DNA of 64,000 bases from Cloeon dipterum. Its lineage: Eukaryota; Arthropoda; Insecta; Ephemeroptera; Baetidae. The stretch covers positions 5,084,001-5,148,000 of the forward strand of contig NC_088788.1 in the NCBI RefSeq assembly GCF_949628265.1. The letters run 5' to 3'. The notes beneath the pieces are model-generated. The model was given only the letters and a program-made list of their open reading frames with translations. It did not search any database and was not told where the DNA came from. Shown one piece after another: positions 37,171 to 50,900 of the stretch. Position 1 is the first letter of the stretch, and the number at the start of each line of letters is the position of its first letter. Both the position numbers and the translations under genes were made by a program.

Positions 37171-38650
37171 GAATTGCTCTGGAAATTACTTTATTAGTGC
37201 TCATATGAATCAATATTTCAAATTTCAAAAAATTCTGCTGTTTAATTTTTCTAAAATCTCATGTTTGGAGATTGGTTTAATATCGAATAAATTGTTTTAA
37301 GTAAGAGTAAAATTATTAAATTTATCTTTTTTAATAGATAAACTCGTATCCTCAAAGATATATTTTGTAAAATATTGGAAATGTGTCTAGAAAAACGAAG
37401 GAATGTTTTTGATTGCAAGATTAATTAGATTATTTTGATTAAAACACTTTTTTACACTCACATACTGGAAAGAACGATCCTAATTAAATTTATTTTGTGG
37501 CCAGTAAATTTAATTGATTAAAAACTAAATTACTTACATAACAAATGCTTAGAACTTTCATTTTAGATGTAATTATATTTGCAAAAGAATTATTTATTTT
37601 GTTAAAATCTATTTTTTTAAAATGACGTTGAATATCAAGAGTATTTAGGTCTTTATTTAACAAGAAAATCGTGTTTTATCTTTAATATATATTTTTGATG
37701 AAACAAAATAAATTTATTTTCTTCAAAAATTTTTGGCAGATATACGGACGTATTTAGTAATTTTGTGAAATATAGAATAATTTCTTGAAAAATCTGCCAT
37801 TTATTGCATGTTTATTTCCAAGAAATGAAATATTTAGGCCCTTTTGGGCTAGGGCACACGCTAATTTCCATTATATCATGTGAATATCCCCCCTTTATGA
37901 AGCCCCCTTTTATGAAGAGGATATTTATATCAGACAATTGAAAATTCTGCAATTTCAAAAAGTGGTTCATTTTTAGCACTAGGATAATTTGATTTAAATT
38001 TTAATGTTGTCAACTGTCTAAATTTAATATTTTGACAAGTAGCATAATTATATTTTAAGATATTATCATTTTTGAACGCTTAGACAGTCAGAAAAATTAG
38101 ATTGGTTCGAAATTAAAAATTTAAAACTTGCAGACTAAATTTCTCGTGGAAGCACCCTTGAGAGATATGTTTTCTATTAAATCAAACTTAACTGTAGAGT
38201 TTTAAATGTAGATCTGTGTATGCCCTCAGAAAATTTCATCCTTTATATTTAAATTTTTACTATCTTTATTTCAGAGCAGACTTCGCAGTCAAACACGTAG
38301 GTCTATGACCAAAAGATATTTCGGAAAAGCCGAAAAAATAGAAAAATAATAATTTATGTGTTCCTGGTTCCTGCTAAAAATCTAATTTTTTGTTGATATA
38401 AAAATAACGTAATTTAAAACAAAGTGAGGCAAACCCTAATGCTGGCCGACTTCTGTAACTCAACGATCGTCCAATTAAGTGCTAACATTAATTAATAAAT
38501 TTGGAAAAAAACACGTCAATGTTCTCTTGTGTCAGTCTCTAAGAAAATTACCTCTGAAACATTTTTTTAAACTATTCTTTTGTCAGTTTTCGGGGAGAGA
38601 ATTATCAATCACGTAGAAAGAAAACCAACTGTTTCATTTCAGTTCAAAGT
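37171..38650. other. Convergent intergenic spacer
   Basis: AT-rich sequence between the convergent 3' ends of the sorting receptor and TAK1. No gene, RNA or repeat recognised. Confidence 0.7.
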
Positions 38651-38963
38651 TTCATACAAAATTTATTTATTTATTAATCTCTGGGTAGTAAAAACGATTT
38701 GTTCCACTTGTCGGAAGCAGTAGTTAAAATACTCTTTTGTTGTTGGCCGTCCGACGGCGTTGGTTGGTTGCTTCTTCGCTCGCTCGCTCACTCGGGTCGG
38801 CTGAGAAAATAAATACGAGAGCGGTGCGGCTTGTTGGCGGCGGCGGCCGGCGGGAATGACTAACGGGAGCCGAGGACTAGATTCGGCGGCGGCCACGGCC
38901 ACGGCGGCGGCGACGGCAGTGTATCACAGTCAGGGGCGGCGCCGGGGGCTGGCCGGCCGCCGC

Positions 38964-41900
38964 CTACGTCCTCGGCGGCACCACCACCCAGTCGTGCGGC
39001 GACCCTCGCGCCCTCCGGATCAGCTCCAGCTGCCGCCGCAAATTCCGCTGCAGCTGCTCCAGGTTCTCCTGAGGAACACAAGACGAAAAATATGCAGATT
39101 TATTAAACAAATAGTTACAAACAAAATAGGACAAGGAGTGATGCTTTTCGATTATTTGAACTGATTTTTTTTAAATTTTGTGAATTAATTAGTAGCAAAA
39201 TCCGCCAACAGATGGCGCCAGATTAAGACTGAATCCTGCCATTGTGGATTTTTCACTTAAAATGTTTACTTTTGACGTGCTGAAAACCAAAATCGCCGTA
39301 GAAAAAGTGGAAAACAATTTTTACGAAATAAAAAAATCTTTGCTGACATTTATACGGCAATTTGCAGGACTGATTATTGTTTTCAGCACATGAAAATAAA
39401 TAATTTTAAGAGCAAAAATCTAAAGAAACTACTGGCACCATCTATTAGCGGCTTCTAAAACTAAGGGCTCTTGAAAATTGCCTCAAAAAGCCAATAAAAC
39501 AACTCCTTTTACAGTCTAATGACAAGAAATTTGTTAAGAATGATACTGTTTAGTTGGAAGCGATTTTATTTAGGTCGTGAATTTTTTTCAAAACTTTTAA
39601 ACTTCAATTTAAGTCATTCTTGGAGCTCGAGGAAATGACTAAATACTTGAAATTGTAGTTTTTTTTAATTTTAGACAAGTTTAAATAAAGTCAAAAATTC
39701 TGAAAAATTTATAAATGGCCTCTAAGGTTTTTCTGTATCTTTAAAACGCGTTAAAAACAAAATCGTAAAATAAAAACTGAGCTTAAAATTATTTGCGATT
39801 TTCTGGTAACTTTTGTGTCCATGTTAACATGTTCTATGGCAGTGGAAAATAAGTTTTATAAACAAAATCAAATAACTGGAGCTACTTTATCTGATATCGT
39901 GCCTTTTGAAGCCCTTTACGAGATATTTCTGGCAAAAATACAAATCTAGGGACACTCTGAAAAGCCAAAATTACACTAATTTGATTGGTTTTTAGTCATA
40001 AAAGGGCGTGAATGAATCAAAACTGGCTCAAAAATTCGATTTTAAAGCATTTTCAGGTTAACACACAATCAGTCCAATCACCATAGAATTAAAAACCCTT
40101 GTAATAGTTCGTAAATTATCAGAAAGTGCACTAATTTTTTAAATTTTACCAAAAACTGATGCACATGATACAAAACGTTTACTTGTTCAGCACATTTTTA
40201 AAATTTAGAGGGTACTTTTCCAATAATCCTCTAAATTGTTTAACAAAATCAAATTTTAAAATAATAGAGAAACTAAAAAATTGCAGAAACCCTTGATCCA
40301 TCATATTTTAGATAAATTTTATCCTTTTAAAAGGCTCTTTGTCCGCAAACAAAGGACTGGAAAGATACTATTCAATCTAAATTCTAGAAGCAATGTTTTC
40401 AGAAGCTTACGTTATTCCGTTCTCAACACGGGAATAATAAAAAATGCGTTTTTTCCAGTCTGTCCAGAAAAATGCGTCGATATCAAACTGATTATGTCAT
40501 AATTCCAATAATTTAGTGTATGGAGGCATTGTTGCCCTGGCAACCTATAAAATTCAAGGCCCAATTTAATCCTGAAATCAGATACACACGAAAAATTAAA
40601 AAAAAGAAGATTTAAATTACATTTTGCACTGCTAACGTCGTCATTGAGCCAAAACACATTTTTTAAACGAGAAAAGACCCGATAAAATGGATAATTTTAA
40701 CCGATGAAAAGAATAAAGTATCTTTTGGTCCACTCAAAGCGATACTTTAGGAATTTCAAGCAATTTATGGTCAGGAAATGTCTTTTTGCTCAAGAGGAGC
40801 GGCGGAAATATTTAATAGGGCGGCGGGTGCCAGGCAGGCGTGTGAGTCATGCTTGGAATCAACAGAGGCGCGCTCGCTTGACAACAGAGGAGCGAAAATA
40901 AACATTGTCCGCCAAATTTTACCAAGTGCCACTTACCAGGACGCAATTTATTTTCATATTTTTGTCTTATAAATTTTTTTAAATTCATTTTATAACTCGC
41001 AATGCAACATCGAAAGTACTGGTGAATAATTTTTTATTTATTACCATCACACGGAAGGTTAATAAATTATTTTCTATAATTTTTTTGCGAAGGACCTGAA
41101 AAAATTTGCTCGGCAATGAATTTTGTTTTTCATAATATTTCGGTGATAAATTAGAAAATTAATCTTTAATATTTGGAATTAAAAGCCAATTTAAATTAAA
41201 ACTACTCTTGGAATAGTAAGAAAAAAGTATTTTTTAGTTAAATAATCCATCAGAATTTTACGAAAAAATTTAATTTAAAAATAATAGAATTTAAATGTCA
41301 AAATTAAGAAAAAAATTACCTTCTCGCTCTCGAGCTTGGCGAGCTCCTCGAGTTGCTGGCTGGGCTGCTGGAGCTGCTCCTCTGAGAGCCTCTCGGCCAG
41401 GTTGTCCCTGTGCTGGCGCGTGTAGGCCATTTCCGTCTGCACCCTGAAGTACTCCTGCGCCAGCTGCTTGTGCTCGTTGAAGACCCGCAGCGAGTCGGGG
41501 TTGTCCGGGTCGGGCGGCAGCGGCTGCAGCTTCGGGTCCAGCATCTGGTACACGTTGTCCAGCTCCTCTGCAACACGCGCGCACACACACACACACCGCG
41601 GTGAGAGCAAGCGAGAGAAGCGCACACACACGCACACACAGCTTCTAAATCCGGAGGAGCAGCGCGCGCTGACTCACCCGCGCTAAATGGGGAGCGCGCG
41701 TGCCGGCCACTCGGCGCACACCGCGGCCCTCTGCCCCCGACGGGCCCGACCCGTTTCCCAAATCATCATTTTTTTTTAAGCTGGCCGGCCTTCTCCGAAA
41801 CGCGCATCATACTTCCTCGTACGAAAATACACTTCCAGAAACAGAAGAGAATTGTTTGATTGGTCTTTCGGCTTAATTTTAAGTGTTTACAGGTGCCAAC

Positions 41901-44900
41901 TGCTCATTAATAAGTTTAAGGTACTTCCGTTCCGGTTTTAGACTGAAAGTCTTGGTATTGTGTTAATAGATTTGGTTTGAGAATGTAGACTTTTCCCTGT
42001 TTTAACAGCTGGTCGGTCTTTTGACGCGGAAATTTTGCGATTTTTATATTTTTAAAAATAAAAAAAAGGAAAATACTTGAAATTATACACGTTTCTGCCT
42101 CAAAATCGTCGCCTAACTTTATTTCCATCCCACTCTAATTTTAGAAAAAATAATTTTCATTGCTGCATCCAAAACTTTTAACAAAGCCAATCAAATTATT
42201 AATTTTAACAAAAATATATATTAGGCATTTTTCTCATCTACGCGAGTAATAAAAAAAACTAAAATTATGGTAAATCTAACGAGGGAATAAATCGTTTTTC
42301 GAGATCGAGGTTGTAGCGGCTATTTTCTTCCGGGTTTTAACAAACAAATTTTGCAGCTACTGAATTTTGCCTTCTTAACTCTATCGACAACTTTTAAAAG
42401 GCAAATAATATAGTGAAATTAGTTGTAGATTATTTTTTATTTACGCAAAAGTCGTTCAAAAATACTAAACACCGTGAATCCCTGACTTTTAGATATAATT
42501 TAACAGATATTTAGATGGAAAAACTGATTTATAAACTGGTTGGGAAACTGCCCGGGAGATTTCTAGCCCTGAAACCAATTTTAGTTAGTTTTAATCCGGG
42601 TAGCAATAAATGAAATTGATTTGAATTCTCTCTCTAAAAAGACGACCAAGCAGAAAAAATTTAAACTTGACCATTTTTTTTTAAATTTTCCGGCAATTGC
42701 ATTGGCATAAATTTTTCATGGTAGTTCTTTTAGGAATGGATCTATCCAACGGTATTTTTCTTATTACACGGAGACTCCTCAAAACGAAAAAGAAAATAGA
42801 TACAATCCAATTTGGAAGTTTAAAACTGCATGATTTTAAACGCAAAATTTTCCCGTTGCCTATATAACTACTAAAATTTGAATGTTATTTATTCAATAAA
42901 TTAACCACCAATTTTCTAACTTTTTAAAAATATTATTATTATTTTTATAAAACGCGATATGGATTATTAAACTTTTAATAGAAGCTCCTTGAAACCAATA
43001 TAATTAAAGGGATTTATTTATTTATTTATTTCACTGATTATATGTGAGTGGAAATAGGTTCAAATTGGATCAATTAAATGTGCTATTAACTTTGTCATAT
43101 TAAATTCAACCATATTTTGCCTAAAATTATTAATCACCAAGTTTGAATTTAAAACTGAACGTTTTTGTGGTTCTTATACGCCTATATTTTACGAAATACT
43201 AAAAATTTACGGAAATAAAACTGTTTCTTAACCAAATGAACCACTTTTACAGTCTTAATAAATAAGTGTTTTTAGTTTTAAAGACTGGAAAATTGGTAAA
43301 TCTTAAAGGAAATGAATAAAAAGAATATAAATATCGCTCAAAGCTCCCAGATTGCTTAGAAAATTTTAATTTTTCTGATAAGGCTATATCTTAAGATTTT
43401 CACAAGGATTGATATTGGGTAATAATTGAAAAATCCTAAGAATTGTTTGCAACAGCAAGAAGTTGATCAAATTGTTAGTTTTAAAACTATCTATCCTAGA
43501 ATCAGCAATAAGTACTTTTTATTTAAATTCGAACTGTGCTAATCCTCTCGAGATCTATCCAACATTGTGCGGCACTTTTTCGGGAAGATTTTGGTTGTAA
43601 AATAAAATAAAAAAAGTTTCAAGTAAAGACACAGTTCCCGACATTTAAAAAACTTTGCAGCCACTTTTCTCAAAGATTTGCACTGCAACTTTGGTCAAAT
43701 TTTGGTTTCAACAGAAATCATGCACTGGCAACAAGAATTTTCCAGGATTTTGCAGTATCAAATCCTCTTTAAAACCATTTTTTAATTTTTAGCGCGCCCT
43801 TTCCGGTCCGTGGGCAGGGATAAAACGAAAAAAAAATAGAAATTAATTTTTCAATTGTAAAAAAAGGATTTTCCAGGGGTTTCCAAGATCAAGCCGAGTT
43901 CAGGGGATTTTGAATAACACTGATTTAATAAACATTTACAACAAACACTCAAAATTTCCGTTGTCGAATTGATTGTTACTTTTTCTTTTTTGTAGCAAAA
44001 TGCAGAACTGAGTTTGTTTGTTGCGCCATCAGGACGGATTGTTAAAAATTTCAGAGCAAAAATAGGAAAGATTTAGCCATTGACCCAAAAAGGGGTTCGA
44101 AAATAAAAATTTTCTGGCTTTCCTCTAATCCTTGAGGAAGCGAAACCAACAAATTAATTCAATTTTCGCAATTTTCATCTTTAAGACTCAGATGAAAAGA
44201 AGTGGATGGCCCGGGCCCGCGGCTGCGAGTTGTCGTCGGGCGGGCGAGCAACCACCGCGGCCCGAGAAAGCGAGCGGGGGGCGAGAGAGTGCGCGCGTCG
44301 TAAATAAAGAGGCCAGGCCGGCCTGCCAATCAGCCCGATAATCAAAAGTGCCCCCTCCGTGCCCCGGTGCCCCCGCCAGCCCGCGAGAGTGAGTCGCTCG
44401 GTCTGTTCTCGTCGGGGAGGAGGGTGAGAGCGGGCAGGCCAGCGAGTGAATCACCGCCGCAGCCGCGCTGGTCAAGGCGATCCCGATTCGAGAGGAGCAG
44501 CGAGCGCGAGAAACGAGATGCACTTCTTCTTCTGCTTTCGAGACCGACCGCCTGCACTCGGGCCCCTCGGCCCCCTCGCCGCCGCGGGCCTCAGCCGTGA
44601 TTAATTGCGGCCGATGATTAATCAGGCCCATTTCCAAATCCAAACTCGCCACTTCTTCTGCCGCACCAAAAGCAGTAAAAGCAAAAATCCTGGCACGTGG
44701 TTTTTCCGGGGAAAATGGAATGTTTATTTTACTTAAAATCAGTTTCATTATATTGGTCTAAAGAATTTTAACATTTAAAAAACGATTATTGACTCGAAAT
44801 TTTAATTTATTAAATTTACAATCTAAGCCATCAAGCTGTTTATATAAATTGTTTTAAAAAGTTGAAAAATTTGTACTTCAAATTGGTTTTAGAATACATT

Positions 44901-47900
44901 GAACAAAAACAATTCATCCGAAATCATACATTAAAAATTAAAATTTTTTAAATTGACGAACAGTAGAAAATTTAAATAATGTTTTAATTTAATAGTACGG
45001 TTTTTATTTCAAAGCAATATAAGTAGAGCAATTTTTAGCAAAAAAAGCCGATTCTTCAGGAAAAAGTCCAACCACTGGTAGAAATTATTTTAATGGAAAT
45101 TTTTAAAATCCAATTTTTCCGTGATGAAGTATACGATGTTGTTGGAAATGGCGATATGGCTATTTATACCAAACTAAACAAGTAATTATGGCAGAGAAAG
45201 CCATTTCATAATTTAATTTTAAGGCAATAAATTATCATGCAAATAAGCTGTCTTCATTTTTAATGCATATGTTTTAAAGACTCTTTAAAACAATAAAGCC
45301 AATGGAAGTGGTTAAAACTTTGTGGGAAATTTGGTTTAAACTTCTGCCGGAAATAACCAACTGGCTAATTTGGCAATTCCCGAGTTAATTTTAAAAATAA
45401 AATTTTCCTGTGCTTTAAAAACATAGGGAAAGAAATTTTAAAATATTACCAGAGTGCCGTTTGGATTTTCGAGGAAAGTTTGCATGTAAATTACTGTCTC
45501 CCCATTGAAAATCATGATTTTATCCACGAGAAGGGACAATTTTCTCAAAATTTGCACTGTCGGATAGATCGTGATGATAAGGATGCAGATCAAACGAAAA
45601 TTCAATGAAACAAAATTACGTAAAATTTACCAAATCTTAAATTTAAATTGTTTCTCATGCCTGATTTAATTATTGCGCATTTTTGTGACGAATGTTTCTA
45701 AATTCCAAAATTGGATAATTATTGCCACCTGCATGGAAATTTCTAAATCAAATTCTAGTTTTTTTTTTAATTTTTTTAAATACAAAACCAGCAGCTAATT
45801 TTAATCTATTTTTCTGAACAATGATTTACAAGAAATTACTCTCAGGGCTGGTTGCAAAATGCGCGCAGATTGTGCAGCTTGGTGGTTGGTGTCGCAATTG
45901 CGACCCCTCGACTCGACTCGCTCGCTCGCGCTGCTCGGCGGTGTTAATCATCTAGAAGATGATATTTCGAAACGGCGCCGCTTGTCTTCGTAAACAAACT
46001 TGCAAACCGTGATTGATAGTGAGAGCTCCAACACGCGTTTCGCATCCCGAGCGGCCAAACAAACTCAGAAACACAATGTGCAAAAGGCAGGAAATCAGCT
46101 TGACGGGACACTATACTAACTTGCTACTTGAGTTGTTATTTTTCTGGCGTTAACCTCAGCCAAAATAAAATAAAATCCTGAGAGACAAAACAACCGTCTA
46201 AATTTTTGTCGAGGGCGGAAATGTTTTGACAAGTTAATCAACGTTAAATTCGCTTAATAAACAGTAAATATATCATCACGGAAAAATTAATTGAGAGACA
46301 AACAAAGAGAGGATTTCCTGTAAAAGTAGTTCAAACCGCAGAAGACAGCTTCTCGTTGTTGATAAAAATTAAATAATGAAAACTGCAGCAAATAATGAAT
46401 AAACTTGTAAAGAGAGATGCCTCGGATTACTATGTTAATTTTTTTTAAATATTTAGTCTGCCAGTACAGCATAAAGAAATATTTTCTAAACGTTTTGAAA
46501 ATGTTTCATAAAATACGAGTAAATTTTAAATTTGTCAATTTGGGATAAAGAATGAAAATCAACAAAAATATTTAAAAATATAATTGAAAAATATTACAGT
46601 TTAATAAATAATGGGTAAAATGTCATTTTTTTTGGATATTACTATTAATCTCAGTGATCAGAATGGCAAAAATCTAAAATTAATTCAAGGAAAATTGCAA
46701 TAAGATAATTTTTAGGATTTTGATACAGGAAATTAGACATAATTTAAAGAAATAGTGCGAAAAGAAACAAAATATTTTCAGTTTCAAGTTAAAAGATAAT
46801 TTTAAGCCGAGGAAAATTTTTTTCGAGTGCAACGAACTATGAGCACGTGTTTCGGATCGGCCTTCTCGGGGGCGGCACTCACCGGAGGCGGCGGCGCTGC
46901 TCATGGTGCTCGTCGCGCGACACGCGAGCGACTGATTGGCGGGGACGCGCGCGGTCGGCCGCGGCCGGCCGAGCGCAGGACAAGAGAGGGTGCCACTCAC
47001 CAGACTCGCCGCCGCCACTCCGCGCCTCCGGACCGCTGCTGCGTGGAGCCGCCGCTGCCGTCGTCGCCGTGGTTGCCGCCGCCGCTGCTGCTGAAACAAC
47101 ACCCCTTGCTATTGGACATTTGCCATACACGGCCAGAGCTTTGACTCATCCGTGTCGAGGACGAGTTTTCGAAAAGCAATGATTCAATTAGTTCTTTCTT
47201 GCTCTTGCTGGGATTAAGAGTTAAATTTAAATTTACTGTGGGTTAAAAACAGATCTAAGGAGACACGCTGAAAATTTAAATACATATAAGCATTTGATAT
47301 GCTTGATCGTGTCGAGGCACTTAAAATTTATAGCTCTTTAAAAATGGTATAAAAATAGTGTCAAATGATAATGGGAAAATGTGAGAGTAATGTTCTCATT
47401 TTCATTAGAATTAAATTCAAGCAAGGAAAATGCTGTATTTTTCATATTTTTTTTTTTTAAATAATTCAGTGTTCTAAAAACCTGCATTCTTTTGAATTTT
47501 ATAAAAAAATAATGTTTTACAAAAATGCAATGAACCTGTTTTTTTTCTTTTATCAGATTTTCGCACCTCAGTCAGTTTTCAATAAATTTCTAATAATTTC
47601 TCGTCATGAAAAATGGTCAATGAGAAATTTATGGAGAAATAAAGGCAAAAAATTGCAATGTTAAAGAAAAAAATCTGCACAGCAGCGGATATTTTGACCA
47701 ATCCATCTGCAAATTTTAGATTTTCACAGGGGAAAATTGGATAAATTTATTTCTTGCACAAAAAAAATGGTAAAAATTGAATGATAAAAAACCAGAGGAG
47801 CAAAACAACCGGGTGGTAAGCAAAAGCAACCCCCCTGACATCTTCCCCGTCTTGATCGTTTTCGTGGTGTACAAAAAGCCAAACTATGGTTCAGGTTTTT

Positions 47901-50900
47901 TTTAGAAAGAGTTCAAATTAAAATTAAAAGGAGGAAAATGAATAATAGAATAAATAAAATTGACAAGAGATCATTAGAAAATTATTGAAAACTAAGGTAT
48001 AAACATTGCCTGCAGACCCTGGTGAACTTTGAAAAAAAAAAACGTTTTTTACGGCTGAATTTTTAAAATAACGTTTTTTATCAACCCTGTTTTGGAAATT
48101 TTGATATAAAATGAGTGATTTTTCAGAAACAAATGCTAAATTTTAGCGGAAAACATGCCTCAAAAACTGCGTTCGACAATTTCGAGTTATAATGCAGCAT
48201 TGTTTTTTTGCGCGAAAATCAGCTGGAAAGAACACGAGTTTTAGGGTTTTCCATATTTTTCAGAAATTAACTCTAAAATAGTCACATATCGAGGATTTCT
48301 TTTTTAAATAAGGATGCGGATTTTGGCGAACCCTGCTCAAAGCTTGTCTAGTTAGCGAGGAAAACAGGTCAAGGTAATTTTCGGAATAAAACCTCTCCCA
48401 GTATTTCTTTTTTTTTAAGAAAAATTAACCGTCTTCGTATCTAATAGGAGACTCACCAGTAGGGATGGGTTTGGCCTCCTCGACAGGGCTGATCTCGTCA
48501 CCGACCTCCCACTGGTCGTTGTTGATGTTGGACTGGCGCATTTGCGGCCGCTTGGGCGGCTGCAGCAGCGTGGTGGGCCGTGTGGCCGTGATTGCCTCCA
48601 GCCTGGCGAACGGGTGCGGCCGCAGCTCAACCTCAGGCAGCGGTGCCAGCGTCTCCGGCTCCGACACCTGCACCGACAGCGGCGCCAGCTGGGTCGAAAG
48701 CACCGAGCTGATTGTTCCGTTTAGCGACGTGGCTGAAACACAAAACGGATTGCGTTCTGGAAAAGAATTCTTCAGCAAAATTAATTGAAAAATAAAACGC
48801 ATTTGAATTTTTTGAAATTATTATGGCTGCTATTTAATTTCTTGTATTCGATTTGTGTTAAATAAATGAGAGGATGCCTGTGTAGTTTTTTTTAAAAATT
48901 CTGTAACAGAGAATTTGCAGTGCATATATTCGCAAAAATCGTGAAAGTTCGTTTATTTCCAATTTAAATGTAGAATTTCTCTTCCAAATTTTCACTTAAC
49001 GGATCAAAAATTAAAAACAAATCTTTAACCCCCAACTGTAAAAATTTCAAAGATTTTTTCCCACAGATTTTGAAGATTTAAAGCCACAAATTTTCCTAAT
49101 ACTCTTATTTTCCTTTTCCAATATTTCAGATTTTCCTGGTCTCCTCAGAGATAGAGGAGGAAACGGCAGCTAGAATTATTGTCAATTAAAATTTTCTGTG
49201 AATAGTTGGCAGGCAAACTGTTTTGGATCGTAACGCGTGGGCTTTCCCCTGGCGAGACAAGCGGTGATTTACAACACTCGAAAAAAAATAGCAAATCGTC
49301 GACAAACGGACATAGCTAATGTAAAAAGCACAATGTTGCCTTTGTTCCTCCTAATTACGTTTAAAAAAAATAAGTAAACAAGCTAAGACTAAACTAATTC
49401 GTAGCTACCTCTGTCAAGGTTTAATGGTCTCCCAACAATTACTTTTAATTTATTACTAAAAATCATCCATAAGATTTTAAATTAAATTTTTAGCAATCAT
49501 CAGCGGAAAAATGACAGAAAATACCATTACATGCATAAATTTTGCGTTTGAGACCATGTATTGTATTGTCTGTATCGCGTTTCTCCCCAAGCTGCACACG
49601 GTTGATTATGACTTCGAGTACAATATGTCCCAGTTAGTCAGGGAAATCAAGGAACAAGGATTTGGCGAACTCCCTCTTTCACCAAAACACCGTTTGAGTG
49701 TTTCGCAACTCGAAATGTTTGGACAAGAGGACCTTTTTCAGTTCCTTTGTGTCCTTGGTTTGGAAAAATCCAAGGTCTATACAGTTGGACGTCTTTCAGC
49801 GGCAAATGAAAAAGTGGAAAAGGGGCAAATATTGTATTCAAATTCATTCTGAGATAAAAATAATAAAATTTGTGATTAAAATTTTGATTTTTTTAACTTT
49901 ATACCTTGGCCTGGTTGCCGTTTTAATTTCTGAAAAATCAGATCCAAATGTTGGATTGGAATCAAGCAGAGAGCAAAAAATCATGATTATAATTTAATTT
50001 AATTTTATGAGAAATTTGTTACTTTGTAGCGATGAATTTAATCCTGGTCTTTCACGAACAATTCTAATTGCCTCCATTTTCTAGTTAATTTTGTTTTCTT
50101 TTATAAATGAAATATCCATTTTTTTCATTCTATTCACCAAAGAGTTGCTTTTTATTATCCACGTTGTAATAAGTAAAATTATTGGGAAAAAATATTTTAA
50201 AAATAATACTCCTCTCCGATAGGTGGAACGACGAGAAAACACTGTGTACGATCGGTTTTTAATTTAAAATAATCATCATTACATATGAGACAGAACACGT
50301 TGTTTAATTTTCTCTAAATCTTTTTATTATTTATGTGACGATCACTTTTTTCTGAAATTTTAAATTAACTCTTGTGATGTTAGTTAACAGCGGGAGCCAG
50401 ATGTGCGATGATATTGGTTCCCAGTGCGCAGATCCAAGATGGCGTCTGAATGTGGGAAGCAAAAAGCTCTATTTGGATTGCCGTACGAGTGTCAAGTTTT
50501 TTTTACGATCCAAAAGACACAATTAATTCAAGTAATGCAAATTAATCCCAATATTGACACGAAAACTTGCTTCTTTTCGCGCATTTTGACGTGCCATACT
50601 CCACCGGACGCCATATCTGCGCGTCGCACGAATCTGGACCCTCCTGTTAGTTAAGACTTGAATGGAAATTTTTGTCAATCACTGCGCTACATTCGTACAA
50701 AAAATAATTCTCTCCTTACTACCGACGTACGCATATTTGGCCAAAAGCCACAGTAAGGGACCGAGAGCTTCTTGTGATAGAGATCCAAGGCAAGAAATCT
50801 TTCCGATTAAGGTAAATTCAAATCTAATTCTTTGTGTTAATAGCCTGGGTCAAGTGCACAATTGACTGACTTTAAAAGCCTGATGCACGGAATCAACTTT

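Noticed and set aside
44188-44748. 186-codon minus-strand frame in a TAK1 intron
   Set aside because: Composition-driven (Arg/Ala/Pro/Ser) in a CpG island, no recognisable family and no phase match to TAK1 exons.
48425-48802. Independent minus-strand gene at 48.5 kb
   Set aside because: The piece between CAG|CC at 48732 and G|GTGAGT at 48457 fits TAK1 phase on both sides and is its linker exon.
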